In this document: positions 10,169 through 19,063 of the stretch, piece after piece | Numbering within the stretch: position 1 is the first letter of the stretch | How the letters are laid out: every line of letters starts with the position of its first letter | From: Chryseobacterium culicis | Lineage (GTDB): Bacteria > Bacteroidota > Bacteroidia > Flavobacteriales > Weeksellaceae | Assembly: GCF_002979755.1 (NCBI RefSeq) | Contig: NZ_PCPP01000001.1 | Coordinates: 2,636,665 to 2,700,664, forward strand | Reading direction: 5' to 3' | Length of the DNA stretch: 64,000 bases | Notes under the pieces: model-generated | Seen by the model: only the letters and a program-made list of their open reading frames with translations | Database searches by the model: none | What the model was told of the DNA's origin: nothing | Position numbers and translations under genes: made by a program

Positions 10169-10765
10169 TTATTCAGCAGCTGGCGTTTCGTCAGTGCTTT
10201 CTGCAGCAGGAGCTTCTGGAGCTTCAGCAGCAGGAGTTTCTTCTACCACAGGAGCAGCAGCTTCTTCAGCTTGAGCTTCTACAGTTTCAGATTTGTTTTG
10301 AAGAGCAGAAACAACTCTTTGAATTGGAGACTGAAGTAATCCGATGATTTCACCGATCATTTCTTCTCTAGACTTGATGCTTACTAGAGTATCAAGGTTG
10401 TTGTCACCAACATAGAAAGTTTCTTGTACGAAAGCAGACTTCAAAGCCGGCTTCTCGTCTTTCTTTCTAAAATCTTTGATTAATTTTGCAGGAGCGTTAG
10501 CTGTCTCAGCAATCATTAAAGCAGAGTTACCTTTGAAAGTTTCAAACATTTCAGAGTAATCTACTCCTTCAATCTGCTCCATTGCTTTTTGTAAAAGTGT
10601 ATTTTTCACCACTTTCACTTTGATATTTTGCTTGAAAGCCTGTCTTCTGAAATCTGAAGATTTAGCAGCGTTCAAACCATTTAGATCTGCTACGTATACT
10701 ACTTTTGCATCCTGAAGCAAGTCTTTGATCTCTTGTATTGCTACAACTTTTTGGTCTTTTGTCAT
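10169..10765 (-). CDS. rplJ: 50S ribosomal protein L10
   Basis: Base of the ribosomal stalk; anchors L7/L12 dimers to 23S rRNA. 198 aa. The conserved N-terminal RNA-binding part is clear (VYVADLNGLNAAKSSDFRRQ, VVKNTLLQKAMEQIEG), and the L7/L12-binding helix is in IQRVVSALQNKSETVE. After about residue 163 the protein has a ~35-residue Ala/Glu/Pro-rich tail not present in the shorter L10 of most bacteria. It lies 17 bases after rplA and 46 bases before rplL, as expected for one operon. Confidence 0.97.
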   Translation of the reverse strand: MTKDQKVVAIQEIKDLLQDAKVVYVADLNGLNAAKSSDFRRQAFKQNIKVKVVKNTLLQKAMEQIEGVDYSEMFETFKGNSALMIAETANAPAKLIKDFRKKDEKPALKSAFVQETFYVGDNNLDTLVSIKSREEMIGEIIGLLQSPIQRVVSALQNKSETVEAQAEEAAAPVVEETPAAEAPEAPAAESTDETPAAE

Positions 10766-10782
10766 TGTCTTAGGATTAAATA

Positions 10783-11475
10783 TTAGTTAACAGATTTTGT
10801 ATCAATTGCAATACCTGGGCTCATTGTAGAAGACAAATAAATGCTTTTTACATAAGTTCCTTTAGCAGCAGTTGGCTTCATTTTGATCAATGTAGAGATC
10901 AATTCCTGCGCATTTTCTTTGATCTTAGCAGCATCGAAAGATACTTTACCAATACCAGCGTGGATGATACCATACTTGTCTACTTTGAAATCAATTTTAC
11001 CTGCTTTCACTTCAGTTACTGCTTTACCAATTTCCATTGTTACAGTTCCTGATTTAGGGTTTGGCATTAAACCTCTTGGACCTAATACTCTACCTAATGG
11101 ACCTAATTTACCCATTACAGCTGGCATAGTAACGATAACGTCAACATCTGTCCAACCTTCTTTGATTTTTTGTAAATATTCGTCTAAACCTACATAGTCA
11201 GCACCAGCAGCTTTAGCTTCTGCTTCTTTATCTGGAGTTACAAGAGCTAATACTTTAACATCTTTACCAGTACCGTGAGGAAGAGATACAACACCTCTTA
11301 CCATTTGGTTTGCTTTTCTTGGGTCTACACCTAATCTTACAGCGATATCTACTGAAGCATCAAACTTTGTAGTGTTCACTTCTTTTACAAGAGCTGAACC
11401 TTCTTCAAGGTTATAGATTCTTCCTTTTTCTACTTTGCTTAAAGCTTCCTTTTGCTTTTTAGTTAATTTTGCCAT
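10783..11475 (-). CDS. rplA: 50S ribosomal protein L1
   Basis: L1 stalk protein of the large subunit, involved in E-site tRNA release and usually a translational autoregulator of its operon. 230 aa, normal length. Recognised by [40 protein letters not shown] and the signature [16 protein letters not shown]. It starts 11 bases after rplK ends and is followed by rplJ. Confidence 0.98.
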   Translation of the reverse strand: MAKLTKKQKEALSKVEKGRIYNLEEGSALVKEVNTTKFDASVDIAVRLGVDPRKANQMVRGVVSLPHGTGKDVKVLALVTPDKEAEAKAAGADYVGLDEYLQKIKEGWTDVDVIVTMPAVMGKLGPLGRVLGPRGLMPNPKSGTVTMEIGKAVTEVKAGKIDFKVDKYGIIHAGIGKVSFDAAKIKENAQELISTLIKMKPTAAKGTYVKSIYLSSTMSPGIAIDTKSVN

Positions 11476-11486
11476 TTCTTTAGGTT

Positions 11487-11930
11487 TTAAGCGTTAGTTG
11501 GTTTAGTTCCTGTTACTCTTAATCCCATAGATCTAGCAGTACCTGCAACCATAGAAAGAGCAGAGTCCATTGTAAAACAGTTAAGATCCGCCATTTTATC
11601 TTCAGCGATTTTCTTTACTTGTTCCCAAGTTACAGAACCTACTTTGTTTCTGTTTGGTTCACCAGAACCTCCCTTGATTTTAGCTGCATCCATTAACTGG
11701 ATTGCTGCAGGTGGAGTTTTAATAACGAATTCAAAAGATTTGTCTTCGTATACTGTAATTACTACAGGTAAAACTTGCCCTGGCTTATCTTGGGTTCTTC
11801 CGTTAAATTGCTTACAAAACTCCATGATGTTCACACCTGCAGAACCCAATGCTGGACCTACTGGTGGAGAAGGGTTAGCTGCGCCACCTTTCACCTGAAG
11901 CTTTACCATTTTAAAGACTTTCTTAGCCAT
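11487..11930 (-). CDS. rplK: 50S ribosomal protein L11
   Basis: Binds the GTPase-associated region of 23S rRNA, where translation factors and RelA act. 147 aa. N-terminal domain with [20 protein letters not shown] and the C-terminal RNA-binding domain with [20 protein letters not shown] and [12 protein letters not shown]. In most bacteria nusG lies immediately upstream; here 6.2 kb separates them and rplK has its own promoter, making it the first gene of an independent rplKAJL operon. Confidence 0.98.
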   Translation of the reverse strand: MAKKVFKMVKLQVKGGAANPSPPVGPALGSAGVNIMEFCKQFNGRTQDKPGQVLPVVITVYEDKSFEFVIKTPPAAIQLMDAAKIKGGSGEPNRNKVGSVTWEQVKKIAEDKMADLNCFTMDSALSMVAGTARSMGLRVTGTKPTNA

Positions 11931-12027
11931 TGTTTGTTTTTTAAATTTGAATAATTAATGAGTTTGGAAGCATTTATTATTCAGCAGGTTATCCTACTCA
12001 CTTATGATAAACCTACTTTTTGGACTG

Positions 12028-12058
12028 CAAAAGTATAAAATATTTTTGAAATAGCAAA
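12028..12058 (-). promoter_or_regulatory. Predicted promoter of the rplKAJL operon
   Basis: On the minus strand TTTG (-33, complement of 12055-12058), exactly 19 bases, then TACTTTTG (-7, complement of 12028-12035). This is an ideal match to the Bacteroidota sigma-A consensus. The start of transcription would lie near 12021, giving a ~90-nt leader before rplK. Confidence 0.78.
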
Positions 12059-12201
12059 CGGAAATTGCTGATTTTTAAAAAGTTTTAAAAAAAATATTGA
12101 TGGTCAAAAAAACTTTATTTTCTCCCATCAACTTTTTTGTTCCTCTTTCCTTCATGATTATTTTGAATGCTGAAATCATCATCACCTGAATTTCTTTTAA
12201 C

Positions 12202-12231
12202 AAAAAAAGAAGAGCAAATAGTTGCTCTTCT
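12202..12231 (-). terminator. Intrinsic terminator of the 542-aa T9SS protein gene
   Basis: Stem AGAAGAGCAA (12208-12217) with TTGCTCTTCT (12222-12231), 4-base loop, followed on the minus strand by seven T. It isolates the inserted genes from the rplK promoter just downstream. Confidence 0.88.
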
Positions 12232-12271
12232 CCCCCTTTTCATTCTACTTTACTATTATGATGATAAATAC

Positions 12272-13900
12272 CTATTTTTTAATGAACTTTAAACTTTCTT
12301 CCTGTTCTTTCATTTTTATCATATAGATTCCTTTTACCAGATCTCGAACTTCAACTTTTCCTTGATCCATCATTCCGCTTTTTACCAATTGCCCTGCTGC
12401 ATTGTAAATACTGAAGTTCTGATCTTTCACTCCACTTATATATATCATATCTGTTGCCGGATTTGGATAAATTCTGATGTTTACATTTTTAGTTGAAACA
12501 TCATGAACCGCCATTGTTCCGTTAGGCAACATTAAATTCTGTGCATATACAGCAGATGTATTATCCGCATTTTTCTTTTCCTGGAATACCACCACACTTT
12601 GCCCGTTTACAGGTCTCAAGATGCTGGGATAGCTTTTAGATGCAGAATAGGTAGCAACCGGAAGATATTGCTGCGGCCAGGAAAAATCACCATTGCTTTC
12701 CAGCTGTACTGCGTTTAAAGAAACATTCAGGGAAGTGGACGTTTCTTTTTTCTGAACAACAAAAAACGGTTTGTTATTTACCAATTGTAAATCTCCATAA
12801 TGAAACATAGAAATATTATCAATAGGGAAAATCTGCTTTCCATGATCTGTTAAAAGTCTTGCCCCAGTATTTTTATCAAATTTTTGGATAAATTCCCCAT
12901 TTTCTCCTTGTGAGGAAGAACTGTAATTTGCCATTGCCCAGATATAAGAAGAGCCTGGTGCAAAAGCCATTTTCATATCTTTTTCAAAATAGGTCTGGTT
13001 GGTATCAAAATCTACTCCTATATTTCCCCAAGGAAGACTGCTGTCTGCATTGACTCTCTGAAGATAGGCATCAAATCTCATATTTTCTCCACTGCTAAAT
13101 CCATAATATACAACATCTCCATCCACCGCACCGGAATATTTAGTATTGTAAGCGGTAGATTTGGTTGTAATCTGCTTTGCCCCGTCCCAAACCAGAGCTC
13201 CATTTTTTAAATTAATTTTCTGGGCAAACAAATTACTTGTCGTTCCAAATGACAATTGCTTGTGAAAAATAATTTCGCATTCATTATTGGGAAGTTCAAA
13301 AAGATCTGCCGGAATCGTATTTTTCGTGGTATCATTGGAAAGTATCTGTACAGGACCTGCCCATACGGATTGCCCTGCAGCATTATATCGCTGTATTTTA
13401 GTATATTTCTGACTGGCAGGGAAATATCCCACCACAATATCTCCGTTAGCTAAAGGAAGAATTGTAGGCAAATAAGCTTCTCCCAGGCTAATCCCATTAG
13501 GCCATTCTGATACTCCCTGAGGAGTAATTTTAAAAACATACCCTGGTGTGCCAGCGCCTGTTCCTGTAACACCAATGTAAAGATTATCGGACGCATCTAC
13601 TGCCGTTTTTTCCACCACAGTATAAGTACTCATCGGAATCTGATCTGTAATTTTAATACCATCAGCTCCCAGCTGCTTATTTCCCTGCTGATCCAGAATT
13701 TGTAATCTCAACTCAAAATTCACCGGAGCCGGCACAGTTTTCCAGTATCCTATATAGGTTTTTCCATCACTGGTTGTTGCGGCAAAAGAGGAACCACCCG
13801 GTTTTGATACCAAAAGGTTTTGATCCAAGGCAGGATTCCATTGAGCCTTTCCCAAAAAACTTAGGGATAAGGTTACAAAAAGGGTAAGTAATTTTTTCAT
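12272..13900 (-). CDS. T9SS type A sorting-domain protein, function unknown
   Basis: 542 aa, predicted to be secreted by the type IX system. Signal peptide MKKLLTLFVTLSLSFLGKAQ. The body (residues ~20-440) has repeated short strands with phrases such as NGDIVVGYFPASQ, SGENMRFDAYLQRV and NNKPFFVVQKKE, suggesting a beta-propeller-like fold, though no named domain is recognised. The C-terminus is a canonical sorting domain (IRIYPNPATDMIYISGVKDQ, then NFSIYNAAGQLVKSG, ending SLKFIKK). It is monocistronic, with a strong terminator downstream, and lies in the nusG-rplK insertion next to a TPR/HTH regulator. Confidence 0.8.
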   Translation of the reverse strand: MKKLLTLFVTLSLSFLGKAQWNPALDQNLLVSKPGGSSFAATTSDGKTYIGYWKTVPAPVNFELRLQILDQQGNKQLGADGIKITDQIPMSTYTVVEKTAVDASDNLYIGVTGTGAGTPGYVFKITPQGVSEWPNGISLGEAYLPTILPLANGDIVVGYFPASQKYTKIQRYNAAGQSVWAGPVQILSNDTTKNTIPADLFELPNNECEIIFHKQLSFGTTSNLFAQKINLKNGALVWDGAKQITTKSTAYNTKYSGAVDGDVVYYGFSSGENMRFDAYLQRVNADSSLPWGNIGVDFDTNQTYFEKDMKMAFAPGSSYIWAMANYSSSSQGENGEFIQKFDKNTGARLLTDHGKQIFPIDNISMFHYGDLQLVNNKPFFVVQKKETSTSLNVSLNAVQLESNGDFSWPQQYLPVATYSASKSYPSILRPVNGQSVVVFQEKKNADNTSAVYAQNLMLPNGTMAVHDVSTKNVNIRIYPNPATDMIYISGVKDQNFSIYNAAGQLVKSGMMDQGKVEVRDLVKGIYMIKMKEQEESLKFIKK

Positions 13901-14043
13901 AGTGGTATTGTTTTAAATAGGAAGCAAAGGAATATAATCCTTCCCAACTCTATTTAAAATCTCCCACACAGTTACCACATCATAGAAAAAAAACACCACA
14001 CAATCTCCACACACCAACATTTAAAGCAATACAATTCAACAAC

Positions 14044-15603
14044 TTACAATTCATTCAAATATTGAGCAAGATCTTCTTTGGTGTTCGTTAAATTCATTTT
14101 TTTCCTCAGCCTTGTTCTTGAATTCTCTATTGTTTTTGGAGTAACATTCAACAGATGGGAAATTTCTTTGGTGGATAATTTAAGTTTCAGCATAGCTGCA
14201 AGCCTTTTATCATAGTTGGTCAATCCCGGATGTTTACGATCCAGGTTTTCATAAAATGATTCATGGATATTCAGAAAATGATATTCAAAATCTCCCCACG
14301 AGTCCTGTTTGGTATTCAGTTTAATTTCATTGATAATTCTTGACACTTCGTCTATCTCACTATCTTTCAGTTTGGATTTCAAAACATTCACCTGATCCAG
14401 AAGAGATTTGAATATTTCTTCTATTTTGGATTGTTCCATAGATTTATAAACCAGCATTTTTTCTTTCATCTGATTATCTATCTCCAGTTCTTTTTCTCTG
14501 TTTTCAATGAGCTTTTTCTCTAATCGGAGTTTTTCCGCTTTGTTTCGGAAATTGAAAAGCAGTAAAATACAAATGGCCGAAACCAGGAGAAGAATAATGA
14601 CCATCACCACATACAGCATGTTTTTTCTGTCCTGTTCAATTTTATCAAGTCTTTTCTGCAGTTCATAGTCGTGTTTTACTTTTAGTCTTTCAACATTTAC
14701 TGCTTTTTCTTCTATATTGAGCAAATCCCGTATAGAGTCATATTTTTTAAAGGTCTCAGTGGAGCGCTGATAATTCTTATTCAGCTGATAGGCTTTATAT
14801 AATGTTTTTAAATAATTGGTATTGTCAAAACTGACCGTATTCGGGATGACATAGTTTCCCAGATTTTTTGCATACAGTAAAGCTTTCTCCGGATTCTTGA
14901 TTTCAGTGTAGAAATTAGCCAGATTATAATTGACCTGATAATTTGATTTTTTATCGTCAATAGCATTATTTTTCAAGATATCCCGGGCTTCCAATAGATA
15001 GCTTTCAGCCTTGGCAGTATTTCCTTCCTGAAAATTAAATTTCCCAAAATTTGAAAATACAAAAGCTTTCAGAACCGGATTGTCATAGTTTTCAAAAGAC
15101 ATCAGACTTTTTTCAAAATAATATCTTGATGAATCCATTCTGGATAACACAAGGTATGCATTTCCCAGATTGTTTAATGCTTTGATGGTTTCGGTCTGTT
15201 TTTTTTGTTTCTGATAAAAGTTTAGAAGTTTCTTGTAGTAGGCAATTGCCCTTGGGGTATCATTAAGCTGAGAATAGGTATAAGCGAAAATACCATCGAT
15301 CTTCGCTGTTTTCTCCTCGTCTTTATCCAGAAAGATATGATATGCTCTTGCTGAATAATCCAGTGCAATATCAAAATAATTGGCATCACTGTAGATTTTT
15401 GCGGCTTCTATATAAAAGTCACCCAAATTATTTTCCGGAACGCTTTTTCTGGCTTTCTGAATATTAAGCTCTGCTTTTGGCCAATCTTTAAACTTCAGTT
15501 CATTAGCCGTATTTATATATTGTTCATATTCTTTTTTATTCTGACCAAAACAGAACAGTACGGAACACAGCAACAGTACTATAAAAGAAAAACGTTTTCC
15601 CAT
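14044..15603 (-). CDS. TPR-containing membrane-bound HTH (LuxR-type) transcriptional regulator
   Basis: About 519 aa. The Met at 15603 is preferred over one five codons upstream (15618) because it starts directly at the signal peptide MGKRFSFIVLLLCSVLFCFG. Residues ~20-330 are TPR repeats (RAIAYYKKLLNFYQKQKKQ, ALNNLGNAYLVLSRMDSSR). A transmembrane helix follows at ~335-360 (MLYVVMVIILLLVSAICILL), then a coiled coil rich in Lys and Glu. The C-terminal ~60 residues are a helix-turn-helix (LAAMLKLKLSTKEISHLLNV, TPKTIENSRTRLRKKM). This layout (periplasmic TPR, one helix, cytoplasmic HTH) is a common one-component sensor in Bacteroidota. It sits between the tandem QVGINT paralogues and a T9SS gene and may regulate them; that is inference. 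Confidence 0.8.
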   Translation of the reverse strand: MGKRFSFIVLLLCSVLFCFGQNKKEYEQYINTANELKFKDWPKAELNIQKARKSVPENNLGDFYIEAAKIYSDANYFDIALDYSARAYHIFLDKDEEKTAKIDGIFAYTYSQLNDTPRAIAYYKKLLNFYQKQKKQTETIKALNNLGNAYLVLSRMDSSRYYFEKSLMSFENYDNPVLKAFVFSNFGKFNFQEGNTAKAESYLLEARDILKNNAIDDKKSNYQVNYNLANFYTEIKNPEKALLYAKNLGNYVIPNTVSFDNTNYLKTLYKAYQLNKNYQRSTETFKKYDSIRDLLNIEEKAVNVERLKVKHDYELQKRLDKIEQDRKNMLYVVMVIILLLVSAICILLLFNFRNKAEKLRLEKKLIENREKELEIDNQMKEKMLVYKSMEQSKIEEIFKSLLDQVNVLKSKLKDSEIDEVSRIINEIKLNTKQDSWGDFEYHFLNIHESFYENLDRKHPGLTNYDKRLAAMLKLKLSTKEISHLLNVTPKTIENSRTRLRKKMNLTNTKEDLAQYLNEL

Positions 15604-15711
15604 AAAATATAATTCCACATAAAATTATAAAATCATTTGAGAAAATGACATACAAACCAACAATAACTACTGTTATTTATCAAAGTAATTTAAAATCCCA
15701 TAAGAAATTAT

Positions 15712-15747
15712 AAAATAAAAACGGCTATTTAATGTAAATAGCCGTTT
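15712..15747 (-). terminator. Terminator of the three-gene QVGINT paralogue operon
   Basis: Stem AAACGGCTATTT (15719-15730) with AAATAGCCGTTT (15736-15747), 5-base loop, then TTTTATTTT on the minus strand. It lies 27 bases past the stop of the last paralogue. Confidence 0.82.
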
Positions 15748-15773
15748 CATATATTTTCAACAGGAAAGATTGA

Positions 15774-16442
15774 TTAAAAGCCTGCAGGTTTGTTAATTGT
15801 CTGGGTAGAACCATCATTTCCTCCAAGGTCAGCATTGATATCGCTGATATTCTGTTTTTCAATCAGTCTTCTATATGCCATTAGATAAAGATCAACCGTA
15901 AAGTTGTTATAAGTTCTTGATGGAGTGGATGAACTCACTGCAAGAATTCTGCTGTCTGTAAACCTTGCTCTTACATGCCATGTTCCGTTACTTTTGAAAG
16001 CAACAACATCTGGTGATCCCTGTTTGTTATCATTCACACCATTGTCTCCATAATCAAGCATTACGTTGGTGGTTCCATCATTCAGTTTAAATGAGTAGTT
16101 GTGAAGGATAACCAAAAAATTGTTTGCATCAATTTTGGTATCATAATCCGCAATACCTGTTCCCGATACTCCTGTAAGAGTAAGCTTAAGGTAATTGAAA
16201 AGTCCGCTGCTTTCCAAAGAAGGATCATACAATTGTAAACCGTTTTGTGAAGTTGCTAAAAAGCTACCTCCCGTCATGGTAGGTTCTCCCGGATTTCTTA
16301 GATATAGAGAATTCGTATATGTTTTTCCGTTAACATCAAGTGTTTCCGTAGGGTTTGCAGTATTCACTCCTACTTTTCCTTTCTGGGCATTCAAAAATAT
16401 CCCCAGACACATGATTATTGTGATATAAATTTTTCTTTTCAT
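15774..16442 (-). CDS. Secreted QVGINT-type protein, paralogue 3 of 3
   Basis: 222 aa, signal peptide MKRKIYITIIMCLGIFLNAQ, then KVGVNTANPTETLDVNGKTY, a strand motif shared with its two upstream neighbours. The remainder (~residues 45-220) is a single domain ending WHVRARFTDSRILAV and FTVDLYLMAYRRLIEKQ. It has no T9SS sorting domain and no lipobox. It starts 7 bases after paralogue 2 ends, so the three genes form one operon. Function unknown; the family opening resembles the base of phage-tail-fibre-like or fibrillar surface proteins. Confidence 0.75.
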   Translation of the reverse strand: MKRKIYITIIMCLGIFLNAQKGKVGVNTANPTETLDVNGKTYTNSLYLRNPGEPTMTGGSFLATSQNGLQLYDPSLESSGLFNYLKLTLTGVSGTGIADYDTKIDANNFLVILHNYSFKLNDGTTNVMLDYGDNGVNDNKQGSPDVVAFKSNGTWHVRARFTDSRILAVSSSTPSRTYNNFTVDLYLMAYRRLIEKQNISDINADLGGNDGSTQTINKPAGF

Positions 16443-16449
16443 AGTTTTT

Positions 16450-17097
16450 TTATTGAAGTCCTAGAGGTGTATTGTTTGAAACTCCTGAATAAGCAGGTGA
16501 AGCAGATGCTGAAACAGAACCGTTGAAAGTTCCCCAGTCTTTAACCAATGATTTTTCAAAGACATTTAAGGTAAGTGTCCAGGTACCATTTTGGGAAGAA
16601 ACAGTTCCTGCTCCTTTAAAAGCCAAATTAATAGCATGATATTTTATACCACCGCTGGTTACCTGGGTAATTTCAGTTGCATAAGAACCATATGATTTGG
16701 GATTGGTGGTGGTATTCGCTGCGGAAACCGCTCCTGTAAAAACAGCACCTGTAATAGCCACAACATATTTACTCGCATCTAATCCTGTATTGAGGTTTAC
16801 CACTTCATCTTGTCTTACATTTTTCAATACAACATTATACATATTTACAGGTGCTACATTACGGAGCGTTATATCCAACAGCTTCACCTTACCTACCGGT
16901 GAAGTATCTTTTGAACGGGTAAGAAGAAGATAATTTCCGCTTGCCTTTGTATTTTCAGTATCTATTAAATAGGATTCTACCAATGTTTCGCCTTCAACAT
17001 CCAGAGTACCTTTAGGAGTTTTAGTATTGATTCCTACTTGAGCATGCATGCTTAAAGCGGCAAAACCCGTAAAGAGTATCGCAATAATTTTTTTCAT
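16450..17097 (-). CDS. Secreted QVGINT-type protein, paralogue 2 of 3
   Basis: 215 aa, signal peptide MKKIIAILFTGFAALSMHAQ, then VGINTKTPKGTLDVEGETLV. The domain that follows shares a plan with its neighbours: a stretch of the type LLDITLRNVAPVNMYNVVLK, an NxxLDASKYVVAITGAVF-like strand, and a closing WTLTLNVFEKSLVKDWGTFN motif. There are 7 bases to paralogue 3 and 12 from paralogue 1. No membrane anchor or sorting domain is seen. Function unknown. Confidence 0.75.
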   Translation of the reverse strand: MKKIIAILFTGFAALSMHAQVGINTKTPKGTLDVEGETLVESYLIDTENTKASGNYLLLTRSKDTSPVGKVKLLDITLRNVAPVNMYNVVLKNVRQDEVVNLNTGLDASKYVVAITGAVFTGAVSAANTTTNPKSYGSYATEITQVTSGGIKYHAINLAFKGAGTVSSQNGTWTLTLNVFEKSLVKDWGTFNGSVSASASPAYSGVSNNTPLGLQ

Positions 17098-17109
17098 ATA
17101 GTTTATGTT

Positions 17110-17730
17110 TTATTGAATTAAAGGAGCTGCAGCAGCACCCGTAGTTGAAGCATTAAGGTTTTGTGTAGTATTAAAATCTTTGGCATATGATCTGTCAAAT
17201 ACCAATAAGTTCAGTGTCCAGACTCCTGTTGGAAAAGAGTTATCAGGAGCAAATCCCTGGTAATCTGCCTTAAGCTTCCATGTTCCTCCTGAAGAATACG
17301 CAAAGATCTGAGGCATTGGTGTCACCCAGTCTGCTGTATAAGTTCTTGTAGGTTGTGTAAATCCAAAAGAAGAGATCACGACCAAAAACTTGTTGGAATT
17401 GATCTTTGTGTCAAACTGATTTACCCAATCCTTGTCTGAAGGGTCGCAGGTAATTTTAAACTGAATAAGATTAATCGGAGCCGGTGAATTAGGTACAAAA
17501 GAATCATTGTACGCTGTAATTTTGTTTTCCGGAGCCGGAGATTTAATAATGAAAGTGTAATTCTCGTCCGCTTTCAGTTTCTCCATGGGCTGCTTGAAAA
17601 CAATTCCTGATGTCTTCATTGTACCGTTTACGGTAAGCTCCTTTTCCGGTGTAGCAGTATTGATACCAACCTGCGCACTCGTGAGCATTGATACACTCAC
17701 TAGAATGATCATCGAAATAATTTTTGTCAT
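17110..17730 (-). CDS. Secreted QVGINT-type protein, paralogue 1 of 3
   Basis: 206 aa, first gene of the three-gene operon. Signal peptide MTKIISMIILVSVSMLTSAQ, then VGINTATPEKELTVNGTMKT. It has the same ending as paralogue 2 (WTLNLLVFDRSYAKDFNTTQ), showing that they arose by duplication, but the sequences have diverged strongly elsewhere. About 420 bases upstream are free of genes and presumably hold the operon's control region. Function unknown. Confidence 0.75.
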   Translation of the reverse strand: MTKIISMIILVSVSMLTSAQVGINTATPEKELTVNGTMKTSGIVFKQPMEKLKADENYTFIIKSPAPENKITAYNDSFVPNSPAPINLIQFKITCDPSDKDWVNQFDTKINSNKFLVVISSFGFTQPTRTYTADWVTPMPQIFAYSSGGTWKLKADYQGFAPDNSFPTGVWTLNLLVFDRSYAKDFNTTQNLNASTTGAAAAPLIQ

Positions 17731-18107
17731 TGGGTTATGTGTTTATATAAGACTTGTGTTTTACTAATTCAGGTTTTACTTTTTTTATAAAAGCATAAAT
17801 GCTTCATACAACTGCAAGCAGTGTATAAAATAAAAAAATATAAAATTTTTGGATTAGTTACCATGGTGTTGCAAGAAGTATGCCATCCGAAAGTGAATTA
17901 AGCATAAGGAAAGAACTTCGATCTGCAAAAACAAATCTATTCCCATTAGGGTGATAATTAAATTAAAGGGAAGCTCTTTGCAGGAGTAACTAACAGAAAT
18001 TGAGAATTAAAGAATAGAAGAAAAATAATTATGAAAAATTATACAAAAATATATTTCTTCATAATCGTTAATTTACACCATTCAAATTTACAGAAATGGG
18101 GTAAAGC
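17731..18107. other. Gene-free interval between nusG terminator and the QVGINT operon
   Basis: No coding frame of note. On the minus strand a TAGATTTG (-7-like, complement of 17932-17939) occurs, without a good -33 element. It would be about 200 bases upstream of the first QVGINT gene. A small inverted word (GCATAAATGC near 17793) may be chance. Nothing else is seen. Confidence 0.3.
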
Positions 18108-18135
18108 AAAAAGACTGCTAAATAGCAGTCTTTTT
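18108..18135 (-). terminator. Intrinsic terminator after nusG
   Basis: Stem AAAAAGACTGCTA (18108-18120) with TAGCAGTCTTTTT (18123-18135) separated by 2 bases; on the minus strand it ends in T-rich sequence. It should stop the tuf/secE/nusG transcript before the inserted genes. Confidence 0.82.
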
Positions 18136-18154
18136 TATATTTTATAAGTAATTA

Positions 18155-18697
18155 TTATACTTTTTCTACTTGCATGTAGCTTAATTCCATTGGAGTTTTT
18201 CTACCGAAGATCAATACAGAAACTTCAATTTTCTTTTTGTCTTCAAGAATCTTCTCAACTGTACCATTGAATCCGTTGAAAGGACCATCGATCACTTTAA
18301 CGTTTTCACCTACTACATAAGGAATCTCAACATCGCTTGCAAATTCTGAAAGTTCATCCATTCTTCCAAGCATTCTGTTAACCTCTGATTTTCTCATTGG
18401 AACAGGATCACCGCCTTTTGTCAAACTTAAGAAAGAAATAACTCCAGGGATATTTTTAATAGCGTGAGGAATCTCTCCCATCAGGTCAGCTTCAATCATC
18501 AAGTAGCCAGGATAGTAAGGTCTCTCTTTAGGAACTTTTTTACCGTTTCTAATTTGGATCACCTTTTCCATAGGAATAACCACTTGAGTAACGTACTGCT
18601 CAAACCCTAGACGTTTGATTTCTGTCTCAATATAGTTTTTCACTTTATTTTCCTGTCCGCTGATAGCTTTCAGCACATACCATTTCAATTCGCTCAT
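18155..18697 (-). CDS. nusG: Transcription termination/antitermination protein NusG
   Basis: Elongation factor that binds RNA polymerase and couples it to Rho or the ribosome. 180 aa. NGN domain with WYVLKAISGQENKVKNYIET and RPYYPGYLMIEADL, then a KOW domain near the C-terminus (VGENVKVIDGPFNGFNGTVE). It follows secE by 19 bases. Downstream, rplK would be expected, but a terminator and 6.2 kb of secreted-protein genes intervene. Confidence 0.97.
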   Translation of the reverse strand: MSELKWYVLKAISGQENKVKNYIETEIKRLGFEQYVTQVVIPMEKVIQIRNGKKVPKERPYYPGYLMIEADLMGEIPHAIKNIPGVISFLSLTKGGDPVPMRKSEVNRMLGRMDELSEFASDVEIPYVVGENVKVIDGPFNGFNGTVEKILEDKKKIEVSVLIFGRKTPMELSYMQVEKV

Positions 18698-18716
18698 TAT
18701 GGAAAATACTTAATTA

Positions 18717-18923
18717 TTAATTGAACAAGTTGATTAGCATTCCTATTATGTTGCTGATTGCTTTTGAAAACAATTCATCAACTCCAAAGGTAAATAAAGC
18801 CAGAATAACTGTCGCAATAGTCACTACAATTGTAGAAGACTGTAGGTCAGCCCATTTTGGCCATTCAACTTTATGTCTGAATTCGTTATAAGAACCTTTT
18901 AAAAAATCGACAAATGAACTCAT
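18717..18923 (-). CDS. secE: Preprotein translocase subunit SecE
   Basis: 68 aa, the small single-helix form found outside gammaproteobacteria. The amphipathic region (FLKGSYNEFRHKVEWPKWAD) and the conserved LQSSTIVV entry into one transmembrane helix (IVVTIATVILALFTFGVDEL) identify it. It clamps SecY in the inner-membrane translocon. It lies 12 bases after tRNA-Trp and 19 bases before nusG, the classical order. Confidence 0.95.
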   Translation of the reverse strand: MSSFVDFLKGSYNEFRHKVEWPKWADLQSSTIVVTIATVILALFTFGVDELFSKAISNIIGMLINLFN

Positions 18924-18935
18924 AATTTATATTTG

Positions 18936-19006
18936 CACGGGCACAAGGATTCGAACCCTGATCAACGGTTTTGGAGACCGGTATCCTACCATTGGACGAT
19001 GCCCGT
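18936..19006 (-). tRNA. tRNA-Trp (anticodon CCA)
   Basis: Cloverleaf on the minus strand: acceptor ACGGGCA/TGCCCGT, anticodon loop CTCCAAA giving CCA, T-arm GGTTCGAATCC. Discriminator G73. The 3' CCA is not encoded. It sits between tuf and secE as in many bacteria. Confidence 0.96.
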
Positions 19007-19011
19007 AGATT

Positions 19012-19047
19012 AAAAGCTCCGTAAAGAAATTCCTTACGGAAGCTTTT
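19012..19047 (-). terminator. Hairpin between tuf and tRNA-Trp
   Basis: AAAAGCTCCGTAA (19012-19024) pairs with TTACGGAAGCTTTT (19034-19047) with one bulged base. It lies 17 bases after the tuf stop. The T-run is within the stem, so it may terminate partially, limiting read-through to tRNA-Trp-secE-nusG, or be an RNA processing site. Confidence 0.55.
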
Positions 19048-19063
19048 TATATTTTTAAGATGA

